DNA of 64,000 nucleotides, taken from positions 310,001 through 374,000 of the forward strand of contig CP099429.1 in assembly GCA_024114885.1 (NCBI GenBank), written 5' to 3'. Source of the stretch: Septoria linicola (taxonomy: Eukaryota; Ascomycota; Dothideomycetes; Mycosphaerellales; Mycosphaerellaceae). Below the pieces are notes generated by a model. It had not been told where the DNA came from. It ran no database searches and saw only the letters and a program-made list of their open reading frames with translations. Below are positions 11,435 through 21,846 of the stretch, piece after piece (position 1 is the stretch's first letter; every line of letters starts with the position of its first letter). The translations under genes and the position numbers were made by a program.

Positions 11435-13261
11435 CTAATAATACAACCCCTTCTGCCACCAATTACACCTCTCATTCGCCGCCGGATCCACCGCCTGCGC
11501 AATCCTCGTAGCATTCAATACCTGCACCGTAGCATTCTTGCCATAGATTGGAAAATGCGGCACACCAGTCTCACTCGGATATCCAAACTCGGCAAAATGC
11601 GTAATATACTCTTGTAACGCAATCGCAATTTCGGGATTAATGACACTTGCACTGGCTCCATCGTCATTGTAGAAAGTGTACGAGATATCGGATCCGTGGA
11701 GAGCAGGAGGAACGGCGAAGAGGTAGGCGTAAGTTTGGTTTTTGAAAGCTTTGTCGAGGTAGAACGTGTTGCAGACGAAAGCTGCATCGGCGACGGTTTG
11801 GGAGGCGCGGGAGATGGAGTCTGGGTATGAGGAGGCGGGATACAGGGTATTGACGATGTAGTTTTTGTAGAGTGGGAAGCTGGAGACTGTGGGTAGCAGG
11901 GTGTCGATGTATGATTCGTAGGCGCTGGCGTTGGAGATGTATGGGGACGTGAAGAGGAGACCTTCGTTTGCGTTGTGGCCGATGAGGAGCTTGATGTCTT
12001 TTGCGAATTGGCCTTTGGCGAGTGATTGGCCGGGGAGTTGAGGGACGAAGACTCCGTCTACTGCAGGTCCCCAGGTGAATTGGCCGTATCCGGATAGGGC
12101 AGTCTGAATGATGTTGGCGACTTGGAGAGTCTCATAAGGCAGTTTGCGCGCTTCGGCGATCGATGCGGCACCGACAAGGCCTAGGAAAGCATCATGCGTG
12201 CTTTCCTGGACGACTGTCGAGACAATGGGCTGCCAGCCAGGAGATTGTGGCACGGCCTGCTGAAACGGTACTCCTTTGGAACCGCCAAAGGCAGTGATCT
12301 GGTGCATGATGGAGCCACCTCCAGCAGACTCGCCGAATACTGTGATGCGTTCTGGATCGCCGCCTGTGATCACAGAGTTAGCTTGGAGTCCCAGTACGAG
12401 GCAAACGTACCACGGTCTTACCAAACTTGTGAATGTTGGACTTAATCCACTCCAGCGCTAATCGTTGATCGTACAGCGCAGCGTTCGCAGTTCCATCTTC
12501 TTGGAATGTTGGGCCGGAGAGCCAGCCGAAAGCTCCTAGCCGATAGTTGAACGCTACATAAACAACACCGTTGTTATTGTTGTTCTGACTTCTGGCAAGG
12601 ACACCTGCTGGGTTGCCGGAGCCCTGCTTTGAGCCAGCTGTGTAGCCACCTGAAAAGCGTCAGCACACAGATCCTAATCTATCATCCGGCCGCTGCCAGT
12701 GTTCTGACCTCCGTAGAACCACACCAAAACAGGTGCTCCTTTCGAACTCTTGTTGTGGGTCTGCTCAAAGATGTGCTTAGGAACTTGCACGTCCAAGAAC
12801 AAGCAGTCCTCGGTTGTCCTGGGGTCCTGCGCCGGCAGACTGCTACTTGAAGTACTGTTGGAGGCAAAGTCTGCAGCAGTGAAATTCGTCCTTCCAGTGA
12901 GGTACTGCGGGATGAAAGTCTGAGCAGTGAGTAGCCATGCTGGATTCGCTTGCGGACAAATTCGATCGACCTCTCCGGTCTCGATGGCTGTACGATTTGT
13001 CTCCGGAGGCAGGGGAGCTCGGAATCTCAAGTCGCCAGTCGGAGGCTGAGCATATCGGATGTTGGAGAAGTTGAAGTAGTCGCCGGTGTCGTTGTAGATC
13101 GTTGCTCTCTGTATCACGTAGCCCAGGTCGACGATAGGAAGGTTCGTGGCATTAGCATAGTCTACACTTCTTGGCTTGACCTCGTAGGATGGTATAGCGT
13201 GCGTGGAGCCGGTGAGAGAAAGAGCGATGCCTGCAGCGACGACCTCGATGATCGAACGCAT
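11435..13261 (-). CDS. Secreted type-B carboxylesterase, second gene
   Basis: Three exons, 13261-12709, 12649-12422 and 12363-11435, give 569 aa. Intron 1 (GTCAGA donor, CTGAC branch, TTTCAG) and intron 2 (GTAAGA donor, GCTAAC branch, CACAG) keep phase and rebuild the family core WFYGGGYTAGSKQGSG and KFGGDPERITVFGESAGGG, with nucleophile about S273. A signal peptide (MRSIIEVVAAGIALSLTGSTHA) and many N-glycosylation sequons show secretion. The C-terminus holds LHGSDISYTFYND with the expected histidine. It resembles cholinesterase/lipase-like fungal enzymes. The 3' part of the last exon changes to G-rich on the coding strand. Substrate unknown. Confidence 0.93.
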
Positions 13262-14202
13262 CCTGCACCTCCTCAACCAAGGACGTTCACAAGAAGGTGA
13301 AGTCTGCAGAGGACGAGTTGACCTTGGTACACTTGCGCCACAATAGCGGCGGGCAGCAATCCCTCTATCTATTAGTCAGCTCTATTGCTATATGCCTGCA
13401 ATATCCGTCGACTGTCCCCAAAGAGGTAGTAGTCTCCGATGGCTAGTTGGGCCAAGTGTGGTGCGCAGCAATGTCGGCACTTGGCCCACAAACCTACTTG
13501 ACGCACATGTTACATGTTGTGCAAGGCTCACCTAGCATGCTAGATATGTACACCGGGCGGCCAGCCTCTATGGATTATGGAGTTGAAGCGAGGACTTGAT
13601 TCTATACGATCAGCTTTCAACTTGGTCTTTGAAGCGCAAATCGGACTTGTTCGGCAAAGCAGATTGGACGCGATATCCTTGCAGCCCTACCGGAGTAAGG
13701 AGCACCGGCTCAATTGGGAAATTGACAAGCATTTGTTTCCGTAATCTGGTTCGCTTGAGAAATCTGTTGTATGAAGGGTCAATATCATACATGGCCATAG
13801 CATTCGGGAAGAAGACGCTCTGCCAACATAGTGACATGCTTGCATTGGCCTATCACCGTGATCTCATGTCTCTGCCTGTCCGCAAAGCTTGGATACCAGA
13901 GCTTCAAGCGAAGCGAGCCATCTCGCAAATGAAGCCGCGAGACATGCGAATGATAACCGAACTCCAGATGTCGACCCGTAGCGCCCGCGACAAGGACTGG
14001 AATTGAGCTGCGCAAAGATGACGCGGTCCCAGGCGTCACTATGCGACCTGACCTCGTTATAGATGCAAAAGAATACATTGTTGAATGTCTTGTATCTACA
14101 GTATTGGTTCGGGCAATGTCGCGAGCGATGCTCGCAAGCTGTCGTACATTCATTCATCGTCAAATGTTGGTCATCGGCCACTTGGGCTAGCATTCGAATT
14201 CA
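13262..14202. other. Intergenic
   Basis: 940 bp between the start of the second carboxylesterase and the stop of the RecQ helicase. It contains overlapping frames of up to ~135 codons on both strands, none with a motif or splice pattern. Nothing further seen. Confidence 0.5.
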
Positions 14203-17200
14203 TCATGTGGGCATCGCCATGATCCCACCGAATGCAGCAGATCTTGAGGCGCCAGCGTTGATTGTGCCATTGCCACCACTCCGCTTCTTACTGACTCCAG
14301 CTTCAGATGTAGACCCAAAACTAGTCGATCTGCTCGGTCCACCAGAGTTGGTGCTCCGGCTGCCTTTGGTAACGCCACGCGCCCTGGAAGGAGCCTTTCC
14401 CGTAGCCTTGAACCTTTTCTTTTTCGCCTGTCCCTTCTTGGATGCTTGTGATTCTGGAGCCACGTACCTGGACTTATTGGCGGCTTGAGAGAAGCCAGCG
14501 CGCCAGTCCGCAACCTCTCGGTGTGTCTCACTGTTCACCTGTGCAGGTTTGAAATAGTCACTCTGCACTTCTGGCTCTTCAGGATCATCTTCGTCAGTCA
14601 TCTCGTAGTTCTCGTCATCCTCCTCTTCCGTGTCGCTTTCAATGTTGATGACATTTCTGTCATGCTGGTGATCGTCTCCAGCCTCATTATCGTACTCGTT
14701 CGCGATGGCATCAGTAGAAGTCTCGATCGGAACACCGAGCTCCTGTAGCCTGCGCTGCGCTTGCTTGACTAATTTAATCATGTGCTTACCATGCGCATCC
14801 ACTCGGTCATGGTCGATGCCGTCAATCAATTTAAGTTTGTCGGAAGTGTCAGTGAGCTGGATAAACATTGTTCGAAGCATGCTCGTAGTGAACGGTTGCT
14901 GACGGAGGTTGTCCTTCTTCATGAGTGACTTAAGCTTGTCTGTGCCCTGTCGTACGAAATGCTCGACCACGTCCCGCCGCACAGGATTAAGTGCATCCAT
15001 GACATCGTCCGTGACGATAGGAGCAGTGAGTCCTCTTGCTGGGGCTTTGCGCGGCACCGGCACGGGCTTCTCGCGTATTGGTTCGAATCCATCATCGCTT
15101 TCGTCGTCCTCAAGAATGTGTCCAAAGTCCGGCTCGTCCTCAACAACGAAGCCATCGTCCTCATAACCATTGGCATGCTGACGTCGCTTAAGCTTGGTCT
15201 GAACGGGTGCTTTCTTCCGTTTCGATGGGCCTGACACAGGCGAAGAGACGTTGGTGGACATGGGCAGCTCCTTCTGCGTTTTTGAGTGCTTCGACTTCTT
15301 CGCAGGAGGCTTGCTACTTTTCGCCTTCTGAGGAGACGTGCTGATCATCATCTTTAGCTCTCTGCGGCCGGAGCTGAAGTCACGGCAACGACGACCAAGG
15401 TTGACATATTGATTCGCAAAGCCACGTCCATTCATGTGATTCTCCTCGGCAATCGCATCCTCATTCAGCAATTGATAGAACAGCCGCTCGACATCACCAC
15501 GATTAAGGTGTGAGCCTGCGCCTAATTGATCCAACTGCTCCCCATCCGAGTTTTTGGTCTTGGCGTTCGGCGCTCCTCTGAAGGTGTCGATGCACTGGAG
15601 TAAGGTGAACTTCTGATTACTGACCGTCCTGACCAGTTGAAGGGCTTCTTTAGCTTCTCTGGTCAGATCGACTTCTTCGAATGTGGAGGTGGACTGGCAA
15701 TTATCGCAATTGCCTTCACAATCCTCCCGCTGAAATCGTTCGTCGAAATAGTTCAAGACCTGTACTCGCCTGCAATCGCTCTTGTTCTCGCAGTACTGGA
15801 TCATCTTGCGCAACATCTGGTGCTGCATGTCTTTGACCTCGTAGCTACTATCGCTTTTGGGATCGTCAATCATGCGTCGAAGCTTTCCCGCGTCGCCGTA
15901 GCCGTAAAGCAGATAGCACCGCGACGAATTGCCATCACGACCAGCTCGTCCCGTTTCCTGATAGTACCCTTCAAGAGATTTGGGAATGGTATGGTGAATG
16001 ACAAATCGAACATTGCTCTTGTCGATGCCCATGCCGAAAGCGATGGTGGCCACAATGACCTTGATGCGACCTGCCTGCCACGCCTCTTGAATGGCCGCTT
16101 TGTCGGGCCCTTCCAGTCCTGCGTGGTAGTGTTGGGCACGAATGCCGTGTTCTTTGGCCAGCTGCGCTGCAACGTCCTCGCAATCCTTGCGCGACAGGCA
16201 ATATATAATACCTGTCTCTTTGGCGTGCGAACCGGTGATCAGCTCTGCGATGGCGGTGATGACCTGCTTGCCCTTGGGCTTTGGCCTAACCTCATAGTAA
16301 AGGTTCTCGCGGTTGAAGCTCTGAGTGAACACCTCGCATTTGCTGACTCCATCCTTCTTCATGCCCAGGTTGTGGATCGTGTCATCCTTGACTCTAGATG
16401 TCGCCGTAGCGGTCAGAGCCATGACCGGCACTCCAGGATATCGCTTCCTGACCTCGCCCAAGTTCTTGTAGTCAGGCCTGAAGTCATGGCCCCATTGACT
16501 AACGCAGTGTGCTTCATCAATCACAAGTCGGGCGAACTTGCCTCGACGATGCAAATCATCAAAAGCACGAAGCATGCTCTCACTCTTGCCGAGCATCTCT
16601 GGCGTGACATACAGTAGCTGAATGAAAGCTTCGACGTTGTGCTTGCGCAGTCCATCCATGGTGCGCTTCTTATCGTCAGGTGCTGTCTCGCCATTGATCA
16701 AGAATGCCGATACATTGAGCTTCTCCAAATGCCGCACTTGATCCTGCATCAGACTGAGCAGGGGTGATACGACGATCGTGACTCCCCGAGTTCTCCCGGA
16801 TTGGATGATGGCGGGGAGTTGATATGTCAAAGACTTGCCACCGCCTGTCGGCATTAGCACAAAAGCGTCTTTGCCGCTGAGAGTCGCATTGATCGCTTGA
16901 AATTGATTCTCGCGGAAGCCTTTCATGTGGAACCTGTGTTTGAGCACGTTGCAGACCTCTTGTGACCATGGGAATTTCATGTTCTCCCGGTGGTCCGCAT
17001 CGAGTTCCGCTTTGGATTTCGTGTCCTTTTTCTTCTTTGTTTTTGCAGGTGCAGGTCGTCCTTGAGCGTTGCCTGAGATCTCAGCAAATGCAGATCTGCC
17101 ATTCGAGTGTGACATCGACTGACCTCCGCCCTCGAAGCTTTGCACAATGTCAAGCATATCATCGTCGTCATCCATTCCATACTCGTCGACATCCTCAAGA

Positions 17201-19218
17201 CCGGCGGGCGGTGTGCCCATGCGGTTACTGTACATACCATGACTTGTGTCTATCACGTCCAGATCATCAATGTCGTCGTCAAATGCGCTGTCGCTGAACA
17301 TCAGGCTGTCTTGCTGTCTCACCCTATCATCGAATCGAACCTGGGCGTTGTTGCGTCTAGGGCCATCCTGATCGAAATCTGGTGGTGGAATTCTCACTGG
17401 CGGAGGTGGCGCCATGATGGGTTGAACTTGTGTCTGAGCAATGCGGCTGGAGCTCGACGCGATTTGGGGATTTCGAGTGGTACATTGCGGCAAGGCTTGT
17501 GTCGACTTTACAGCGATTCGCTGAGCCAGCAGCGTTCGAAGGTCGTCAGCGCAAGGGCGCAGCAATGTGAAGCACTCTTTCTCTACATGAGCGAGGCGCT
17601 CTCTGGCGGCATGGTTTGCCGCAGTGGCCTCTGGCAAGTCCAGTCGGTTGCGGGCTGCTTGTCTTAGATCCTCTTTGGCTTGATTTCTGTGCTCCAGTGC
17701 TTTCTGATATACAGAACACTTCGATTTGAGAGCGGCCAGATTTTTCTTCTTTGCGTCGAGCTCGTCCTGTTCGTTGGTGAACCTCAGAATGTCGTCGTTG
17801 CCAGCATCTAGCCAATCTGCCAGTTCATCGCTGACAACCTCGTGTCTCTCTGATAGTTGAGCTATGGCTCGCTCGTAGATCGCTTCGAATGAGTTGAACA
17901 TTGTCTGAAGCAGGTCCTTCAGATCCTCGCTCTCAGGAGACAGTGGCTGAGTGGCATGAGTGGCGGAAGGGGCCGAAACTTCTGCAGTTCGAGACGCAGG
18001 TGTCGTCTTCAAATCTGGGTAGCTGGCAATTGATTTCGGCTTTGAGAGCGCAGAGTTCGCTTCAGGAAGCGGCGTTGGACTAGGAAACGGAGAGCTGACA
18101 TCAGGCTGCGTCTGTGCTGGCTTCTCCGAGCGCTTTTTGACAGCAGACGCGTCCTCAATATCCGAAGAGCTGATTACAACAGGTTCAGGCTTGACCGTGG
18201 CCGTCTTACCCTTGACTGCTCGTTGAACTGGCTTGTGCGACCTCGGATGCTCATTGTAGAAGTTCATGAGATCGTCCTCGTCTTCTTCGGAGTCATCGAC
18301 ATACGAGTCTGCCCTCGCTTTGGGCTGTTGGATAGTCTGAGCTTGGGTCCTGCGTTGCACGCTTGGCGTTACAGTCTTCGGCGGAATAGTAGAGTACGGT
18401 GGCGGAGGTCCTATCGGGCCGTCATCGAACTCGTCGTCCTCCTCAATGGATGGAAAGTCCTGCGAAGGGCGTGGCGCAGTAACCTGAGGCGGAACAGCAC
18501 GTTTCGCGGAAGTAGACTGACTGCGGACTTCAAGCTCAAATTCGTCACTTTTCCGTTTGCGACCAGCAACTTGAGGGGGACCAGTCTTCTTGGGCTTTGG
18601 ACTGCACAGTCGTGCGAACTCTTCGGTCAAGTCCATCTCCTCGACTACTTGGTCGAAGCTCTGTGTCCACGGTTGTGTGGATTGCCGGTGGTCTGCGCGT
18701 CTGGAGGCTGACTGCATGGGTACAGATTGTGCTGAAGGAGGTCGTCCAGTCTTAGAGGGCGTCACATCGGGGAGTCGCGGACCCATACTGATGTTCGACT
18801 TTCCGGCCGACGTTGGCACAGTGGTTCTGCGCACCATCTCGTCCCGAGTGAGAAGACCGTTCTGCGATTCAATTGGCCTGGTCGCTACTTGGCTAGTTGC
18901 ATTGACTGTCCGTGATCCGCCCTGTCCTACGCTGTCGCGCTGGTGGAGTGCAGGCCTTCCGCTTGCCACAGTCGCTGTAGGTGTGGGCAAGCCAATGCCA
19001 CTCTGAGTCGTGCCTGCACTGCCCTGTGCCCCTCCTTGCCTCCCCGGCGCTCGCGCAAGCTCCTCAATACCATTCGCGTCGCTGCCGAATTCGATCTCGT
19101 CCTCGACCGGTGTAGTGAAAGATATGGAAGCCGGCGGAAAGCTGGTCGTATTAGGTGGAATGGACGGCTTGTCGCTCAACAACCATCGCATGTGCTCCTG
19201 CAGGTTGTTGGCCGTCAT
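14203..19218 (-). CDS. RecQ-family DNA helicase (Sgs1/BLM/QDE-3 type)
   Basis: A single uninterrupted frame of 1671 aa. The first ~700 residues are low-complexity with acidic patches. The helicase core follows: Walker A MPTGGGKSLTYQLP (about residues 786-800), DEAH box VIDEAHCVSQWGHDFRPDY (about 898), and motif VI QETGRAGRDG. The RecQ C-terminal zinc-binding region has the four cysteines in CENKSDCRR...CEGNCDNC (about 1145-1175). A region at about 1409-1483 matches an HRDC domain. Such 3'-5' helicases act with Top3-Rmi1 to dissolve double Holliday junctions; in Neurospora, QDE-3 also serves quelling. The length fits the Sgs1/BLM class rather than short RecQ4/5. Lys/Arg-rich NLS-like tracts lie at the C-terminus. 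No defect seen. Confidence 0.96.
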   Translation of the reverse strand: MTANNLQEHMRWLLSDKPSIPPNTTSFPPASISFTTPVEDEIEFGSDANGIEELARAPGRQGGAQGSAGTTQSGIGLPTPTATVASGRPALHQRDSVGQGGSRTVNATSQVATRPIESQNGLLTRDEMVRRTTVPTSAGKSNISMGPRLPDVTPSKTGRPPSAQSVPMQSASRRADHRQSTQPWTQSFDQVVEEMDLTEEFARLCSPKPKKTGPPQVAGRKRKSDEFELEVRSQSTSAKRAVPPQVTAPRPSQDFPSIEEDDEFDDGPIGPPPPYSTIPPKTVTPSVQRRTQAQTIQQPKARADSYVDDSEEDEDDLMNFYNEHPRSHKPVQRAVKGKTATVKPEPVVISSSDIEDASAVKKRSEKPAQTQPDVSSPFPSPTPLPEANSALSKPKSIASYPDLKTTPASRTAEVSAPSATHATQPLSPESEDLKDLLQTMFNSFEAIYERAIAQLSERHEVVSDELADWLDAGNDDILRFTNEQDELDAKKKNLAALKSKCSVYQKALEHRNQAKEDLRQAARNRLDLPEATAANHAARERLAHVEKECFTLLRPCADDLRTLLAQRIAVKSTQALPQCTTRNPQIASSSSRIAQTQVQPIMAPPPPVRIPPPDFDQDGPRRNNAQVRFDDRVRQQDSLMFSDSAFDDDIDDLDVIDTSHGMYSNRMGTPPAGLEDVDEYGMDDDDDMLDIVQSFEGGGQSMSHSNGRSAFAEISGNAQGRPAPAKTKKKKDTKSKAELDADHRENMKFPWSQEVCNVLKHRFHMKGFRENQFQAINATLSGKDAFVLMPTGGGKSLTYQLPAIIQSGRTRGVTIVVSPLLSLMQDQVRHLEKLNVSAFLINGETAPDDKKRTMDGLRKHNVEAFIQLLYVTPEMLGKSESMLRAFDDLHRRGKFARLVIDEAHCVSQWGHDFRPDYKNLGEVRKRYPGVPVMALTATATSRVKDDTIHNLGMKKDGVSKCEVFTQSFNRENLYYEVRPKPKGKQVITAIAELITGSHAKETGIIYCLSRKDCEDVAAQLAKEHGIRAQHYHAGLEGPDKAAIQEAWQAGRIKVIVATIAFGMGIDKSNVRFVIHHTIPKSLEGYYQETGRAGRDGNSSRCYLLYGYGDAGKLRRMIDDPKSDSSYEVKDMQHQMLRKMIQYCENKSDCRRVQVLNYFDERFQREDCEGNCDNCQSTSTFEEVDLTREAKEALQLVRTVSNQKFTLLQCIDTFRGAPNAKTKNSDGEQLDQLGAGSHLNRGDVERLFYQLLNEDAIAEENHMNGRGFANQYVNLGRRCRDFSSGRRELKMMISTSPQKAKSSKPPAKKSKHSKTQKELPMSTNVSSPVSGPSKRKKAPVQTKLKRRQHANGYEDDGFVVEDEPDFGHILEDDESDDGFEPIREKPVPVPRKAPARGLTAPIVTDDVMDALNPVRRDVVEHFVRQGTDKLKSLMKKDNLRQQPFTTSMLRTMFIQLTDTSDKLKLIDGIDHDRVDAHGKHMIKLVKQAQRRLQELGVPIETSTDAIANEYDNEAGDDHQHDRNVINIESDTEEEDDENYEMTDEDDPEEPEVQSDYFKPAQVNSETHREVADWRAGFSQAANKSRYVAPESQASKKGQAKKKRFKATGKAPSRARGVTKGSRSTNSGGPSRSTSFGSTSEAGVSKKRSGGNGTINAGASRSAAFGGIMAMPT

Positions 19219-19496
19219 TGCCGGCAGACATTGCTCGATCTACGTGACGCGTGCGCAGTGTCTGCGAGCATTCAATTGCATTGCTGTATCGTCGCTATCG
19301 TCGCTGGGATGTTGTTGATGGCAAGGTGTCGCGTAAGTTTTCGGTAGACGCGACGAATCATTGATGCCTGCGACTGCCTCACACGCGCGATCACGGGTCA
19401 TTCGCTCTTGCCAAATTTGTGCTATAGCCTGCCGTAGCGCCATGGCTTCAAAAAGTTCGATTCACTACATCGACCGTGACCGTGCATATTATAATC
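19219..19496. promoter_or_regulatory. Divergent promoter between RecQ helicase and Trm10
   Basis: 278 bp separate the two start codons, transcribed away from each other, so both promoters and 5' UTRs must lie here. No TATA box or known operator is evident. Confidence 0.7.
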
Positions 19497-20807
19497 ATGG
19501 AATCCGAAGAAAGGCCCTCTAAGATCAGAAAGATCGCGAGTGACACCAGTGAATCCCTGCCAAATGCCGAATCAACCCTCACTGAGCAGTCAAGCACTCA
19601 AAATCAGCAAAATGGCGAAGAGCCTTCACTTGACTCGGAAAATGCATCCGGCCAAGGAGGCGAGGAAGCACGACCATCAGAGGCAGACATTCCTGTTCCT
19701 GACACAATCGCGCCCTTAGCAAGCACATCGGCAAACTCTGCCGATCCACCAATATCAAAATCGCAACAGAAAAAGCTCAAGCGCAAAGCAGAGTGGGAAG
19801 CCAAGCGAGGAGATCGCAAGATCGAACGCAAAGCAAAACTCCAAGTCAAACGGGAGCGAAAGCGTGAAGAGAAGCAGCAGGCCATTGAGCGAGGAATCCC
19901 TCTTCCTAGGCCAACGAAGGCGATCTACAAAAGGGCGACTCAATTGCCTATCACGTTCATGATCGATTGTGACTTTGATGACCTCATGCATGATGGAGAG
20001 CGCACATCTCTTGGCTCGCAAGTAACTAGAAGTTATTCAGACAACAAGAATGCTCCATATCGGGCGCACCTGACAATCTGCTCGTTTGGTGGCAAGTTGA
20101 AGGAGCGCTTCGACACTGTCTTGTCAGGACAACACAAACTCTGGAAGGGGGTCCGCACACTCGACACTGGCTTCGTGGAGACTGCCCTCAAAGCAAAGGA
20201 ATGGATGCAAGCTGAGGACGGTGGCAAACTTGATGGTGTATTCGCGAAGTACGCCGGCCTGGACGATGAGGCGAAACAAAAGCTGAAGGATGAGGGCGAA
20301 ATCGTCTACTTATCGTCAGAGGCGAATGAGGATCTACTGGAGCTCAAACCATACAGTACGTACATCATCGGAGGACTGGTCGACAAGAATCGCGAAAAGG
20401 GGATTTGCCATCGACGAGCGACGAAAGCTGGTATCAAAACTGCGAAGCTACCTATTGGTGAGTACATGGACATGGCAAGCCGAAAAGTTCTAGCCACGAA
20501 TCATGTCAATGAGATTTTGGTGAAGTGGCTTGAGTCGGGCGATTGGGCTGAGGCTTTCTTCAAAGTTATGCCGAAACGTAAAGGTGGGAAGCTGAAAGAG
20601 GCCAAAGACGATGAAGAAGATTACGGCGAGGATGATCAGGCGGACACTGGAGGTGATGACTATGAGCACGAGGAAGAAGTCGTGAAGGCAGATGAGAATG
20701 TGATGGAATCCGCTCAAGGAGATGCTACACAGAACATCGATGCCACGATCGACCAGCCTGAAGAAGGTAGCAAAACTTTGGATGTTGTAAGTGATGCTTC
20801 TTCGTAG
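19497..20807 (+). CDS. trm10: tRNA (guanine-9-N1) methyltransferase Trm10
   Basis: Single exon of 436 aa from the ATG at 19497. After a disordered acidic/Ser-rich ~85 residues comes the basic SKSQQKKLKRKAEWEAKRG stretch, then the SPOUT domain: ITFMIDCDFDDLM, VYLSSEANEDL, the SAM-binding trefoil-knot motif GGLVDKNREKGICHRRA (about 290-306) and LPIGEYMDMASRKVLATNHV (about 318-337). All are hallmarks of Trm10, which makes m1G at position 9 of tRNAs using S-adenosylmethionine. The aspartate of the proposed general base is present (GGLVD). A long acidic C-terminal tail follows. It is longer than yeast Trm10 (293 aa) because of the two disordered tails. Confidence 0.95.
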   Translation: MESEERPSKIRKIASDTSESLPNAESTLTEQSSTQNQQNGEEPSLDSENASGQGGEEARPSEADIPVPDTIAPLASTSANSADPPISKSQQKKLKRKAEWEAKRGDRKIERKAKLQVKRERKREEKQQAIERGIPLPRPTKAIYKRATQLPITFMIDCDFDDLMHDGERTSLGSQVTRSYSDNKNAPYRAHLTICSFGGKLKERFDTVLSGQHKLWKGVRTLDTGFVETALKAKEWMQAEDGGKLDGVFAKYAGLDDEAKQKLKDEGEIVYLSSEANEDLLELKPYSTYIIGGLVDKNREKGICHRRATKAGIKTAKLPIGEYMDMASRKVLATNHVNEILVKWLESGDWAEAFFKVMPKRKGGKLKEAKDDEEDYGEDDQADTGGDDYEHEEEVVKADENVMESAQGDATQNIDATIDQPEEGSKTLDVVSDASS

Positions 20808-21846
20808 ACTGGAGGACATATGCTTTCCTACCGGACACTGGGCCATTTGAGTCTCCAGCCAAGCTCAGCAGATGCAACAAGAAGATATCTCTATCCCGCC
20901 AGACTAAGAATGCCCCACAGAACAGGCGATAACAAGCGATGGACCGCACTTTCTGTCTGCCAAAGCGTGCTGATTCTCTGTCGACTTATAGATAGTGACA
21001 ATTTGACAATGTCTTCGGAGACCCGTCGATGGCGTCTCGGCGGTCAGCGCTTGAAACGCCACAGCCGCGCTGGCGCAATGCTTGTATCGACTTTGTGAGC
21101 CTTAGCCAGACTTGTATTTGGAGCTAGACCTTGAGATGCTGACAACACTCCATCAAGTTCAATATTTTTAGAAGACAATAGAACCGCTTTCGGACCACGA
21201 TGGTCTTCATTCATCACGCAACGCAGAGCAGAATAGACTGGACTCTTCTAGCACGGCGCCGATAGCCACGCTAACTTAGGGTGCCGCGATTTTCCGAGTT
21301 GCCGACATGCAATCTACGGAGGAAAGCACACCCTCAAGCGAGCACTAAACCAGCATTTTTCAGTGAACGTGTGTAACCTCTTCAGCGTGTGATAAACGTG
21401 CACGCTTCGTCATCAGAGACCAGAAGCCAATGTACTTACAGCGTACCGATTCATGATTGGCGCATGTCCTGAACGCGGAGAAACGAGGCGAACAAAGTGC
21501 ACCCGTGTGTATCGAGAGATCGAGATCTGTGGACAAAGTTCCTCGTTTCGACGAGGATGACCCGTCAGCAAGTGATTGTGTCGGCGTTTCGCAATCTAAC
21601 TTAGCCAGAAGCTTCTTTCACTTGTGCTTCGTTCCAGCTTTGGAGACGTCGCATGACACTCAGTAGGATTCGTCGCTACGGCCACGCTACCAACTACTTC
21701 GGCTGCTCTACATAGTTGAACATATATCCTCCGATCCGAACAGCAACACACAATACGCCAGCACAAACGGCACTGTCTCTCCGAACGTTGATCAAGACTC
21801 GAATCGGCCCACGCAACAAGCCCATCCCCATCCACAACTGCCCAAC
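20808..21846. other. Intergenic
   Basis: About 1.04 kb between the Trm10 stop and the sugar transporter start, mostly promoter of the transporter. The last ~150 bp before the ATG are CA-rich, as in a typical fungal 5' UTR. No gene or repeat seen. Confidence 0.5.

Noticed and set aside
15060..15080. TTCGAATCC string resembling a tRNA T-loop
   Set aside because: Inside the RecQ coding sequence with no matching acceptor stem or anticodon arm.
15637..16617. 326-codon plus-strand frame
   Set aside because: Lies entirely antisense to the conserved helicase core of the RecQ gene; a shadow of its codon bias.
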